The notes below the pieces were generated by a model, which was not told the origin of the DNA, searched no databases, and saw only the letters and a list, made by a program, of their open reading frames with translations. Made by a program: the position numbers and the translations under genes. From Acidobacteriota bacterium (GTDB lineage: Bacteria > Acidobacteriota > Thermoanaerobaculia > Multivoradales > Multivoraceae), in NCBI GenBank assembly GCA_028875725.1, contig JAPPCR010000006.1:1929786-1993785 (forward strand): a stretch of DNA of 64,000 bases, in the 5' to 3' direction. Of the stretch, positions 37,365 to 46,171 are shown one piece after another (within the stretch, counting starts at the first letter, position 1; every line of letters starts with the position of its first letter).

Positions 37365-39614
37365 ATGGCCACGATCTTGGTAGGTCGCCGGTGGGCCGTG
37401 GCGTCGCTCGTCGCCAGCTTGATGGCGTTGTCGGCCGGCGCTCAGACGCCCGTTGTGGTGACGCCAAAGGGCGGACTCGCGGACGTGGCTGAGGTTCAGT
37501 TGGTGACCCTCGGGGCCGACGGAGTGGTGAGCGGTATCGCCCACCACTCCGTCAATCTCGACCCGGACGCGATCGTGACGTGCGCGGGTGACGATGTGTG
37601 GTGTCCGAAGGTTCGTCTCGATGACCCCGCCGAACGCATCATCGTTCCCGCGTATCGGCGCGCCTCAATGTCGGTCGTACTTGAACTGCCGCCTGGCGAG
37701 CAGTGGGCGAGCGAGCCGATCCAGATCGACGGGTGGCTGTACGACTACTCGGACGAAGCCCCGCTGCTGTTTAGCGAGAGTGCGTCGGTGGAGATCGCGA
37801 ATGGGCGTGTGGAGGCCCTGTGGAGCGGACCGCAAGGCGTTGTCGATCTTCGGTTGACCGTTCGGGACTGGATCCCCCACTACTGGTTCGACGTTGAGCC
37901 GGAGGGCGGAGTCGTGAAACTCGGCGAAGCTCGTTTGAGGCGTGGCGCGTCGGCGTCGGCGTTCGTGGTCGACGTCGAGACCGCGCTGCCGCTGGTCGGC
38001 GCCACAGCGTCTCTTGAGCCACCGCAGGACTTCCTCGAGGACCAGAGGGCCGAACGTCTCCGTGTGTCGGGGAGTACGAACGAGCGCGGGTTCATTCAAC
38101 TCAAGGGCGTCGAACCGGGCGCGTACGACCTCATCGTGGAGGCCGAAGCGAGACCGTCGGTTCGTCTTGGGGGAGTCGAGATGCAAGAGGGCCGGGAGAC
38201 CTGGTTGGGCGATGTACCAATGCACCGCTACCGCCGAGTAACGATCCGCACCGATCCGCCGTCCGACGACGGGGCGCCTTGGCGGATCGAACTGGAACGG
38301 ATGGTGTCACCGTGGGACACCACGAAAGGAACCACAGACGAGTTCGGAGTGCTGGTGCGGCGCGAGTTGGTGCCCGGCCCTTACGTGATGAAGGTCTTCG
38401 ACCTCCGAGGCAACCAACTGTTGTCTGAGGAGCGAACGATCGAGGGAGACGAGAACGTGTCAGTGTCGATCCGGCTCTCGCGAGTCCGCGGCCAGGTACT
38501 GCTCGGCAAGGACGGCCACCAGGCGATGGTAGAACTCTCGACCGGAGCAGGCGCTTGGACGATGTTCGAGACCGACTCGGAAGGCCGGTTTGGCGGCCGT
38601 GTGTCGGTCCCCACCGAGGACGAGTTCATCGCTTTCGTCGACACCGAGACGATCAGCAGGGAGTTTGAGGTCGAACCCGTCTGGCGGGACGGCCAGTACA
38701 ACGTCACGTTCCAGCTCGGGGCATTCAGGGTGAGTGGCTTCGTACTGGATCGGCAGGACGGCTTCCCGCTCGACGGCGTAGATGTCGAACTGGTGCGCCC
38801 GACCGACGCCGAATCGGGGCCTCGACGGACCACTACCGACCTCGACGGCCAGTTCGTGTTCGAGGGACTCGACGACGAAACCCATGTGGTGTCGGCCTAC
38901 CTGGAGGGATACTCGCGCTCCCAACAGGTGGAGGTCAGGCCATCCCGGATGGACGAAGATGACGACCTCGACCCTGCGGTGACGCTCTACCTGCGGGAAG
39001 GAACCGAACTGGAGGTGCTGGTGACCTCCGAAACCGGCACTCCACAGCGGAGCGCTCATCTGTGGGTTCTGACTCTGACACCGGATGGGGTAGGGGTTGG
39101 CTCGTCGCTCACGAACCTCTCGGGGCATGCTCGACTGGTGGTGCCCCGGAGCGTCACGCCCGCCGCCGTGGTGGTGAGGGTGCCGACGGGTGTTCTGTGG
39201 TCAGGATGCGTCCCTGTCCCGCCGGAAGGCACTACCATGGAGATTCGGGTGCCGTCGGGCCCAGGCGGAACCTTGCAGGTGACACCCTCCGGCCCGCCCA
39301 ACAGCATCGCGACGCCCGAACACGCCGTGGTGTCGATCGATGGCGGCCTGCTGACCACCCAAGCGTTAGGGATGTGGATGAGCGACCAACAGGTGCCGTT
39401 CGCTGACAACGGCACCCTCACGGTGCCCCGTGTGGCGTCCAACCACTACAGCGTCGCGGACATCTCGGGTCTCGGCCTAGCGGCCTATCCGGCCGCCTGC
39501 CAGGGCGCTGTGCGGCCGATAGAGCCCTGGGAGTTCTTGGTCGCGGGCGGCGAACTGCAACTGCGGATGCGGTTCTCGATCGACGACGAGGTTCCGTTCT
39601 GGAACCTGCCCTAG
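37365..39614 (+). CDS. Large secreted carboxypeptidase-regulatory-like repeat protein
   Basis: A 749-residue protein with a signal peptide ending SLMALSAGAQ (about 26). Several beta-sandwich repeats of the carboxypeptidase-regulatory / CarboxypepD_reg type are visible: VVDVETALPLVGATASLEP with STNERGFIQLKGVEPGAYDLIVEA (about 200-260), VRGQVLLGKDGHQAMVELS (about 375), VSGFVLDRQDGFPLDGVDVELV with TTTDLDGQFVFEGLDDETHVVSAYLEGY (about 455-520), and LEVLVTSETGTPQRSAHLWVL. No catalytic domain or membrane anchor is seen. It probably forms an extracellular or periplasmic rod. It is 20 bp behind the Cys-rich gene. Exact role unknown. Confidence 0.75.
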   Translation: MATILVGRRWAVASLVASLMALSAGAQTPVVVTPKGGLADVAEVQLVTLGADGVVSGIAHHSVNLDPDAIVTCAGDDVWCPKVRLDDPAERIIVPAYRRASMSVVLELPPGEQWASEPIQIDGWLYDYSDEAPLLFSESASVEIANGRVEALWSGPQGVVDLRLTVRDWIPHYWFDVEPEGGVVKLGEARLRRGASASAFVVDVETALPLVGATASLEPPQDFLEDQRAERLRVSGSTNERGFIQLKGVEPGAYDLIVEAEARPSVRLGGVEMQEGRETWLGDVPMHRYRRVTIRTDPPSDDGAPWRIELERMVSPWDTTKGTTDEFGVLVRRELVPGPYVMKVFDLRGNQLLSEERTIEGDENVSVSIRLSRVRGQVLLGKDGHQAMVELSTGAGAWTMFETDSEGRFGGRVSVPTEDEFIAFVDTETISREFEVEPVWRDGQYNVTFQLGAFRVSGFVLDRQDGFPLDGVDVELVRPTDAESGPRRTTTDLDGQFVFEGLDDETHVVSAYLEGYSRSQQVEVRPSRMDEDDDLDPAVTLYLREGTELEVLVTSETGTPQRSAHLWVLTLTPDGVGVGSSLTNLSGHARLVVPRSVTPAAVVVRVPTGVLWSGCVPVPPEGTTMEIRVPSGPGGTLQVTPSGPPNSIATPEHAVVSIDGGLLTTQALGMWMSDQQVPFADNGTLTVPRVASNHYSVADISGLGLAAYPAACQGAVRPIEPWEFLVAGGELQLRMRFSIDDEVPFWNLP

Positions 39615-39908
39615 TACGCCTTGATCTGCTCGCCACTACCACTCTGACGCACGACGCCGGCGGACCACGATCCAGCCCATGCGGGCGACGGTCTTTCGGC
39701 ACGCGTACTGTCGCGGCCGATCGTCGACGTCCTGTTCGTCCGCCTCCCCGACCACGATCTTCGCGACCCGCACCATGGCGGTCACAGATCACAGACGCTC
39801 GTGTGGCCCTACCGGCAGTCTCCTCATCTCCGACGAACAGACCAGCGCCCGACGTGCCGACAAGTCAAGCGTGAGGGTGCCGGACTTCGAACTGACCCAC
39901 TACCAGGG
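39615..39908. other. Intergenic remainder downstream of the island genes
   Basis: Of the 357 bp between the secreted repeat protein and lepA, bases 39615-39908 contain no gene with a plausible ribosome binding site or domain. Short open frames exist on both strands but look like chance. Bases 39909-39964 are the right half of repeat copy 3, ending 7 bp before the lepA stop codon. Confidence 0.55.
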
Positions 39909-39964
39909 CTCCGAAGAAAGCGCGAACGTCTGCCTGGGACCCCACCTCCCGCAGCCCCGGACGG
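39909..39964 (+). repeat. Variable-arm palindromic repeat, copy 3, right half
   Basis: CTCCGAAGAAAGCGCGAACG followed by TCTGCCTGGGACCC matches the right core and arm start of copy 2 (TTCCGAGAGAGCGCGAGCG, CCGCTGGGACCC). Bases 39934-39964 are the inverted complement of 36101-36131 (29/31). It directly abuts the 3' end of lepA. Confidence 0.75.
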
Positions 39965-39971
39965 GCGGGTT

Positions 39972-41762
39972 CTAACCGTCGCTGCGCAACACCGACACGA
40001 AGGCCTCCTGCGGGATGTCGACTGAGCCGACGCGCTTCATGCGCTTCTTGCCTTCGCGCTGCTTCTCGAGGAGTTTCCGCTTGCGGGTGATGTCGCCGCC
40101 GTAGCACTTGGCGGTGACGTCCTTGCGGAAGGCGGTGATCGTCGTGCGGGCGATGATCTGGCCGCCGATCGCGCCCTGGATCGCGATCTTGAACTGCTGG
40201 CGTGGGATCGTGTCCTTGAGCCGCTCGCAGTAGCGGAGCGCCCGCCGGCGCGCCTTGTCCCGGTGAACGAGCTGGGACAGCGCGTCGACGCGTTCGCCGT
40301 TGACCAGGATGTCGACCTTGACCAGGTCGGTCGACCGCAGCCCGATCAGCTCATAGTCGAACGAGCCGTAGCCCTGCGTGACCGTCTTCAGCTTGTCGTA
40401 GAAGTCGAAGAGGACCTCGGCCAGCGGCAGTTCGCAGGTCAGCTCGACCCGCCCCACGGCCAGGTAGTGAATGTTCGTCTTGCCGCCGCGACGTTCGAGG
40501 CAGAGTTCCATGACCGAGCCGAGATAACGCTCCGGGAGCATGATCGACGCCTTGATATAGGGCTCGGAAACCTCCTCGATCTCTGACGGGTCCGGGTAGG
40601 CGGCCGGATTGTCGATCTGCCGCTCCGCGCCGTCCGACATCGTCACTTCGTACCGCACCGACGGCGCGGAGAGCACGAGCGACAGCCCGTACTCCCGCTC
40701 CAGGCGCTCCTGGACAACATCCAGGTGAAGCAGCCCGAGGAACCCGCAGCGGAACCCGAAACCGAGTGCCGACGACGAGTCTTTCTCGTAGGTCAGCGAA
40801 GCGTCGTTCAGCGCCAGCTTCTCGAGCGCACGGGTCAGATCCTCGTAGTCGTGACTCGAGACCGGATAGATCGAGGAGAAGACCACTGGCTTGGCCTCGC
40901 GATAGCCCGGGATGGGTTCCGCGGCGCCACTCGGGAGCGTCGTGATCGTGTCGCCGATGTCGATCTCGGAGATCTTCCGGATCCCGGCGATGACGTAGCC
41001 CACGGCGCCGGCCTCCAGCTCCTCGCGCTGTCTCCGCTTGAGCAGCAGGGTCCCGATCTCCTCCACTTCGTGCTCGCTGCCGGTGTGCATCAGGCGGATC
41101 TTCTGTTTCGGCCGGAGCGTGCCCTGGCGCACCCGGACCAGCATCACGACGCCACGGTACGGGTCGTACTGGGCGTCGAAGACCAGCGCCTTCAGCGGCG
41201 CCGAACCATCGCCCTCCGGCGCCGGCAGTCGCTCCACGATCGCGTCGAGCACATCCTCGACGCCGTCGCCAGTCTTGGCCGAGCACAGCACCGCCTCGAA
41301 CGGGTCCAGGCCCAGGTCACTCTCGATCTCCTCGCGAACCCGGTCGACATCCGCGGACGGCAGGTCGATCTTGTTGATCACCGGAATGATCGTGAGGTCG
41401 TACTCCAGCGCGAGGTAGAGGTTGGCGACCGTCTGTGCCTCCACGCCCTGGGACGCATCGATCAGGAGCAGCGCCCCCTCGCACGACATGAGCGACCGCC
41501 GCACCTCGTGCGAGAAGTCGACATGACCCGGGGTGTCGATCAGGTTCAGACGGCAGGGCAGGCCCTCCGCGTCCTGGTGCCGGAGGGTGACCGTATTGCT
41601 CTTGATCGTGATCCCCCGCTCCCGCTCGATGTCCATCGAATCGAGGATCTGGTCGCGGAACTCCCGGTCCTCGATCGCCCCGCAGTGCTGGATCAGGCGA
41701 TCGGCGAGCGTCGACTTGCCGTGGTCGATGTGCGCGATGATGCAGAAGTTGCGGACGGACAT
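39972..41762 (-). CDS. lepA: Elongation factor 4 (LepA)
   Basis: A 596-residue translational GTPase that back-translocates or remodels stalled ribosomes. The G1 motif AHIDHGKSTLADRL is at the N-terminus, followed by DTPGHVDF (G3) and NKIDLPSADVDR (G4). The LepA-specific C-terminal domain has CYGGDITRKRKLLEKQREGKKRMK near the end. Length is that of typical LepA (about 600). ATG 41762. It is convergent with the island and divergent from arginase. Confidence 0.95.
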   Translation of the reverse strand: MSVRNFCIIAHIDHGKSTLADRLIQHCGAIEDREFRDQILDSMDIERERGITIKSNTVTLRHQDAEGLPCRLNLIDTPGHVDFSHEVRRSLMSCEGALLLIDASQGVEAQTVANLYLALEYDLTIIPVINKIDLPSADVDRVREEIESDLGLDPFEAVLCSAKTGDGVEDVLDAIVERLPAPEGDGSAPLKALVFDAQYDPYRGVVMLVRVRQGTLRPKQKIRLMHTGSEHEVEEIGTLLLKRRQREELEAGAVGYVIAGIRKISEIDIGDTITTLPSGAAEPIPGYREAKPVVFSSIYPVSSHDYEDLTRALEKLALNDASLTYEKDSSSALGFGFRCGFLGLLHLDVVQERLEREYGLSLVLSAPSVRYEVTMSDGAERQIDNPAAYPDPSEIEEVSEPYIKASIMLPERYLGSVMELCLERRGGKTNIHYLAVGRVELTCELPLAEVLFDFYDKLKTVTQGYGSFDYELIGLRSTDLVKVDILVNGERVDALSQLVHRDKARRRALRYCERLKDTIPRQQFKIAIQGAIGGQIIARTTITAFRKDVTAKCYGGDITRKRKLLEKQREGKKRMKRVGSVDIPQEAFVSVLRSDG

Positions 41763-41815
41763 GGCTGATCCGCATCCTATGAGCTTGCGGCGCCAGGTGC
41801 GCTAACTTCCCACCC

Positions 41816-42721
41816 ATGTCCACCCCCGCAGCCCGGACCACGATTCGGATCGTTGGCGCGCCGCTCGATCTCGGGCAGGCGCGCCGCGGCGTGGACCTGG
41901 GGCCTACCGCGCTCCGCTACGCCGGTCTCAAGTCGGCCTTGCTGGGCCTCGGCTACCGCGTGGAAGACCGCGGCAACATCGAGGCGGTCGAGCGCGACTC
42001 CCTGCCGGAGGAACCCGGCCTGGGCTTCCTCCGACCCGTTGTCGACGCCTGCGAACGCATCTACGACGCAAGCCGTGAAGCCGTAGCCGACGGCGCCCTG
42101 CCGCTGGTCCTGGGCGGCGATCACTCGATCGCCGTGGGCACCGTGGGCGGCGTCTCGCACGAACACCGCGCCGGCGTTCTGTGGATCGACGCACACGGCG
42201 ATTTCAACACGCCCGAGACTTCCCCGACCGGCAATCTCCACGGCATGCCGCTGGCGGCGCTCTGCGGCTACGGCGCGCCGGAACTGGTCGATGCCGGTCG
42301 CCCAGGCGCCAAGCTCCGGCCGAAGGATGTCGTCCTGTTCGGAGTCCGCGACCTCGACCCGGGCGAGCAGGCGCTGATCCACCGGGCCGGCGTCACCGTC
42401 TTCACGATGCGCCAGATCGACGAGCGAGGTCTGGCTCCCCTCGCAAACGAAGCCCTCGAACGCCTGGGGCACGTGGACCGGCTCCACGTCAGCCTGGACA
42501 TGGACTCGATCGATCCGCGGGAAGCGCCGGGCGTGGGTACCCAGGCGCCCGGAGGCCTGAGTTACCGCGAGGGGCACCTGCTGATGGAACTGATCGCCGA
42601 ACACGGCGGTCTGGGTTCCGTCGACGTCGTCGAAGTGAACCCCATTCTCGACACGCGCAATCAGACCGCGAAGCTCGCCCTCGGCCTGCTGAGTTCGCTC
42701 TTCGGACGCAGCATCCTGTAG
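41816..42721 (+). CDS. rocF: Arginase
   Basis: A 301-residue ureohydrolase. The Mn2+ site motifs are GGDHSIAVGTVGGV, WIDAHGDFNTPETSPTGNLHGMPLAAL and SLDMDSIDPREAPGVGTQAPGGLSYREG, and VEVNPILDTRNQTAKLA closes the fold. GNLHGMPLA and the C-terminal motif match arginases rather than agmatinases. It hydrolyses L-arginine to ornithine and urea in the cytoplasm. Divergent from lepA with 53 bp between; the EVE gene follows after 25 bp and may be co-transcribed. Confidence 0.9.
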   Translation: MSTPAARTTIRIVGAPLDLGQARRGVDLGPTALRYAGLKSALLGLGYRVEDRGNIEAVERDSLPEEPGLGFLRPVVDACERIYDASREAVADGALPLVLGGDHSIAVGTVGGVSHEHRAGVLWIDAHGDFNTPETSPTGNLHGMPLAALCGYGAPELVDAGRPGAKLRPKDVVLFGVRDLDPGEQALIHRAGVTVFTMRQIDERGLAPLANEALERLGHVDRLHVSLDMDSIDPREAPGVGTQAPGGLSYREGHLLMELIAEHGGLGSVDVVEVNPILDTRNQTAKLALGLLSSLFGRSIL

Positions 42722-42746
42722 CGCGCGCAACGACCAGGAGACCACC

Positions 42747-43223
42747 ATGACCGACGAACCCCGCCAGTACTGGCTGATGAAGAGCGAGCCGGGCGAGTAC
42801 TCGCTCGACGACCTGGCCCACGACGGCAAGACCTACTGGGACGGCGTGCGCAACTATCAGGCCCGCAACCTGATGCGCGACCGGATGCGGATCGGCGACG
42901 GCGTCCTCTACTACCACTCGAACGCCAAGCCGACCGCGGTGGTGGGACTGGCCCGGGTGTGCAGCGAGTCCTATCCCGATCCGACCCAGTTCGACCCGGA
43001 TGACTCTCACTACGACCCGAAATCGGACCCGGAGAATCCCCGGTGGTACCTCGTCGACATCGAGTTCGAGTGCAAGTTCGACGAGCCCGTCACCCTGGCC
43101 GAGCTACGCCAGCGGCCCGACCTGGAGGGAATGGCCCTGCTCCGCCGGGGCCAGCGGCTCTCCGTTCAGCCAGTGACCGAACGGGAGTGGCGGATCGTGT
43201 GCGCGATGGCTGGGGCGCGCTAA
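42747..43223 (+). CDS. EVE domain protein
   Basis: A 158-residue EVE (PUA-like) protein: YWLMKSEPGEYSLDDLAHDGKTYWDGVRNYQARNLMRDRMRIGDGVLYYHSN, then GLARVCSESYPDPTQFD and RWYLVDIEFECKF. EVE domains read modified nucleobases; the standalone bacterial form resembles human THYN1. Here it has no restriction or toxin neighbours and so is probably a housekeeping version. AGGAG precedes the ATG at 42747. Confidence 0.9.
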   Translation: MTDEPRQYWLMKSEPGEYSLDDLAHDGKTYWDGVRNYQARNLMRDRMRIGDGVLYYHSNAKPTAVVGLARVCSESYPDPTQFDPDDSHYDPKSDPENPRWYLVDIEFECKFDEPVTLAELRQRPDLEGMALLRRGQRLSVQPVTEREWRIVCAMAGAR

Positions 43224-43229
43224 CTTCGG

Positions 43230-44438
43230 TCAGTTCACGTTCGCGACGCGGACGCTTCCCGAGCCCGTGTCGAGGATCACGCTCGCATCGCCGTCGCCGG
43301 CAATGAACCGCATCTCGCCCCGCGACTTGTGCAGCGTCTTCGCGATCGGCACGTCGACGTCGATGCCGCCGCTTCCGATGTCGATGTCGAACCGGGCCGA
43401 CAGATCCTCCGGAACCAGCATGACGATGCCGCCGGAGCCGGTGCCGATCTCGAACCTGCCGTCACCCATCCGCTCGAGGGCCAGATGCACCCTGCCGCTG
43501 CCCGTATCGATCTCCGCGGCGTCGGCGCCCGCGGACTCGACCCGAACGCTGCCGCTGCCCGTGTCGATCGACAACCGTTCGGCTTCCAGGCCGTCCACCG
43601 TGACTCCGCCGCTGCCGGTGTCAATGTCGATCGCCTCGGCCGCCACTTCCGTCACCGCCACCGGGCCGCTGCCGGTGTCGATCGAGAGCGCCGAGCCCTC
43701 GAAACGGTCGAGACTGGCGCTGCCGCTGCCCGTGTCCAGGTCCAGCCGGCCGCGCACGTCCCGCACGGCCAAGCCACCGCTGCCGACACGGAGCTCGATC
43801 CGGCCGTCCAGTCCGGTTGCCTCCATGGCGCCGGCCTTCACGTCCAAGTCGAGGTCCGCGGCGAGGGTCTCGATCTGCACGTCACCCGCCCCGTGTTCGA
43901 GCGTGAGCGAAGCCCCCTCGGGCACGCGTATCACAAGATCGGCCCACACCTCCATGCCCCTGCCGCTCCGCTCGACCCGAACGCGACGACCCGAGACGGC
44001 CCGCAGGATCTCCCCCAGCAGGCTGCTGGATCGACCCTCGCGGAACCAGAGCTGAGCCCGCCGGCGGCTGAACTCCGGATACACGAACCGGCGCTCGTCG
44101 TCGACCGGGAAGACGACGTCCAGCCGGGCGCGGGAACCGCGCTCCTGTTCGATGTCGATGTTGCGCCGCACGCCGTCGGCGCCGCGCACGGAAACGTCGA
44201 CCTCGAACTCGTCGCCGGCTGCCTGCCCGATAGTCACCTTGCCGATCAGGTTGGTGACCTCCAGCGAACGGGCGTCGAAGCGGTGGCTCTCGTCGAATTC
44301 GCCGAAGGCGGGCGTCGAAAGAGCCGCTGCGGCAGCCACCAGCGTCATGACCGCCAGGCCCCAACGCGGTGTCCGCGGCCCGCGGCGACCGATTGAGGCG
44401 TTGGAATCCGGAACGGGAATCGAAGGTCGGTTGGTCAT
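43230..44438 (-). CDS. DUF4097-type beta-helix protein with repeated DTGSG motifs
   Basis: A 402-residue exported protein. ATG 44438 has GGGAGAG upstream and begins a region leading to a signal peptide ([17 protein letters not shown]). It belongs to the DUF4097/putative adhesin family of right-handed beta-helices. From about residue 230 on, eight rungs repeat roughly every 20-25 residues: [69 protein letters not shown] and [10 protein letters not shown]. The function is unknown; such proteins are often secreted or surface-associated. It is convergent with the EVE gene. Confidence 0.82.
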   Translation of the reverse strand: MTNRPSIPVPDSNASIGRRGPRTPRWGLAVMTLVAAAAALSTPAFGEFDESHRFDARSLEVTNLIGKVTIGQAAGDEFEVDVSVRGADGVRRNIDIEQERGSRARLDVVFPVDDERRFVYPEFSRRRAQLWFREGRSSSLLGEILRAVSGRRVRVERSGRGMEVWADLVIRVPEGASLTLEHGAGDVQIETLAADLDLDVKAGAMEATGLDGRIELRVGSGGLAVRDVRGRLDLDTGSGSASLDRFEGSALSIDTGSGPVAVTEVAAEAIDIDTGSGGVTVDGLEAERLSIDTGSGSVRVESAGADAAEIDTGSGRVHLALERMGDGRFEIGTGSGGIVMLVPEDLSARFDIDIGSGGIDVDVPIAKTLHKSRGEMRFIAGDGDASVILDTGSGSVRVANVN

Positions 44439-44605
44439 CGCGCTCTCCCTGGTTCGGGGCAGGGCTTCCGTCACGGCCGGAAAGGACCGCCACCTGCCGC
44501 CCTTACCGCCATACAACGCAGGCAGGAGGCGGTGAGTTTCACCGCCGCCCTGCTGCTAGGGTTCGCCGCAGCGAGGGGCGTCAACGGATAAGGCGTTCGG
44601 GATCG

Positions 44606-45175
44606 ATGGCCAGCTACAACATGAACCAGGTCCGCACCGGGCTCAAGGTGCTCGAGAGCGGCGAGCCGAACGTGATCATCTCGTGCGATTTCGTCAAGCC
44701 CGGCAAGGGCCAGGCGTTCACCCGGGTCAAGATGCGCAACCTCCTGAACGGACGGGTCAACGAGAAGACCTACAAGCCGGGCGACCTGCTCGAGGGCGCC
44801 GACGTCATCGAGACGTCGATGCAGTACCTCTACACCGACGGCGGGCACTGGTTCTTCATGAATCCCGACACCTACGACCAGGTCGAGGCCGATGCCGCGG
44901 CCCTGGGCGGAGCCGAGCAGTGGATCAAGGAGGAGGACATCTGCAGCGTGACGCTCTGGAACGGCCATCCGATCCTCGTCGCGGCGCCGAACTTCGTGAC
45001 TCGTGAGGTGATCGAAACGGATCCCGGACTCAAGGGCGACACCTCCAGCGGCGGCAGCAAGCCGGCGAAGCTAGAAACCGGTGCGGTCGTCAAGGTACCG
45101 CTCTTCATCCAGACCGGCGAGGCCATCCGGGTCGACACCCGGACCGGCGAGTACGTCTCCCGCGGCAAGACCTAA
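44606..45175 (+). CDS. efp: Elongation factor P
   Basis: A 189-residue EF-P, which rescues ribosomes stalled at polyproline stretches. The N-terminal KOW-like domain has [20 protein letters not shown] with K34 in PGKGQ, the residue that receives beta-lysine in EpmA-type bacteria. The C-terminal OB domains contain [22 protein letters not shown] and [28 protein letters not shown] 44606 is the start although the same frame is open for 79 codons upstream. The EpmA gene follows after 9 bp, which supports the lysine modification. Confidence 0.95.
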   Translation: MASYNMNQVRTGLKVLESGEPNVIISCDFVKPGKGQAFTRVKMRNLLNGRVNEKTYKPGDLLEGADVIETSMQYLYTDGGHWFFMNPDTYDQVEADAAALGGAEQWIKEEDICSVTLWNGHPILVAAPNFVTREVIETDPGLKGDTSSGGSKPAKLETGAVVKVPLFIQTGEAIRVDTRTGEYVSRGKT

Positions 45176-45184
45176 GGGCGGACG

Positions 45185-46171
45185 GTGACGGGCGACGCCG
45201 CGGAGTGGCGGCCCACAGCCGGGTTGACCGCCCTGAAACGACGCGCAGCCATGCTCGCCAGGCTGCACGCCTTCTTCGCCGAGCGGGAAGTGCTCGAGGT
45301 CGAAACCCCCCTGCTGTCCGCCGAAACCACTCTCGACCCGCACCTGGAGCCGCTGAGCTCCGCCGTCGAGGCCCCCGGCATTGACGGCCGGCGGATGTAC
45401 CTCCAGACCTCGCCCGAACTCGCCATGAAGCGGATGCTGGCCGCGGGTTCCGGATCGATCTACCAGGTATGCAAGGCGTTCCGTGGCGGCGAGCGCGGCC
45501 GCTGGCACAACCCCGAGTTCACGATCCTCGAGTGGTATCGCGTGGGATGGGACGTGCACCGACTGATGAGGGAAGTCGCGGCCCTGATCGAGACCCTTCT
45601 CGCCGGTTCGCGGCGCCTGGAGCCGGCGACCTATGTCGGCTACGCCGATCTCATGCGCCGGCACGCCGGGATCGATCCGTACGACGCATCGACCGGAGCC
45701 CTGCGACGGGCCGTCGCGGACGGCCCCTCACCGGTCGACACCACCGACCTAGACCGGGACGATCTGCTGTCCCGGCTGTTCGGCGAACGGGTGGAGCCTG
45801 AGTTCGCGACCGACCGTGTCACGGTCGTTTTCGACTATCCCGCCTCCCAGGCCGCGATGGCGCAATTGAACGCTTCCGACCCCCGCACCGCCGAGCGTTT
45901 CGAGGCCTACGTCGGGGATATCGAGCTCGCCAACGGCTACGGCGAACTCTGCGATCCGGCCGAACAGCGGCAACGCCTTGAGTACGACCTGGCGAGCCGC
46001 CGCAGAACCGGCCAACCGCTGCCGCCGATTCCGTCCCGTTTCCTGGCCGCACTGGAGTCGGGTCTCCCGCCCTGCGCGGGAGTCGCCCTGGGTTTCGACA
46101 GGCTGCTCGGTCTCGACCTTGAAGCAGGGAGTATCGACGAACTCATCTCCTTCCCGATCGAGCGAGCCTGA
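45185..46171 (+). CDS. epmA: EF-P--(R)-beta-lysine ligase EpmA (GenX/PoxA)
   Basis: A 328-residue class II lysyl-tRNA-synthetase paralog lacking the anticodon-binding domain. Motif 2 is FRGGERGRWHNPEFTILEWYR and motif 3 GVALGFDRLLGL. VETPLLSAETTLDPHLEP and YLQTSPELAMKRMLAAG match GenX. GTG 45185, 9 bp after efp. It attaches (R)-beta-lysine to K34 of EF-P; the aminomutase EpmB is not in this window. Its 3' end overlaps the convergent gene at 46143 by 29 bp. Confidence 0.92.
   Translation: MTGDAAEWRPTAGLTALKRRAAMLARLHAFFAEREVLEVETPLLSAETTLDPHLEPLSSAVEAPGIDGRRMYLQTSPELAMKRMLAAGSGSIYQVCKAFRGGERGRWHNPEFTILEWYRVGWDVHRLMREVAALIETLLAGSRRLEPATYVGYADLMRRHAGIDPYDASTGALRRAVADGPSPVDTTDLDRDDLLSRLFGERVEPEFATDRVTVVFDYPASQAAMAQLNASDPRTAERFEAYVGDIELANGYGELCDPAEQRQRLEYDLASRRRTGQPLPPIPSRFLAALESGLPPCAGVALGFDRLLGLDLEAGSIDELISFPIERA

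Noticed and set aside
36101..39964. Integron attC cassette array
   Set aside because: No RYYYAAC/GTTRRRY pair or integrase gene was found, and arms are perfect long repeats rather than short bulged attC stems.
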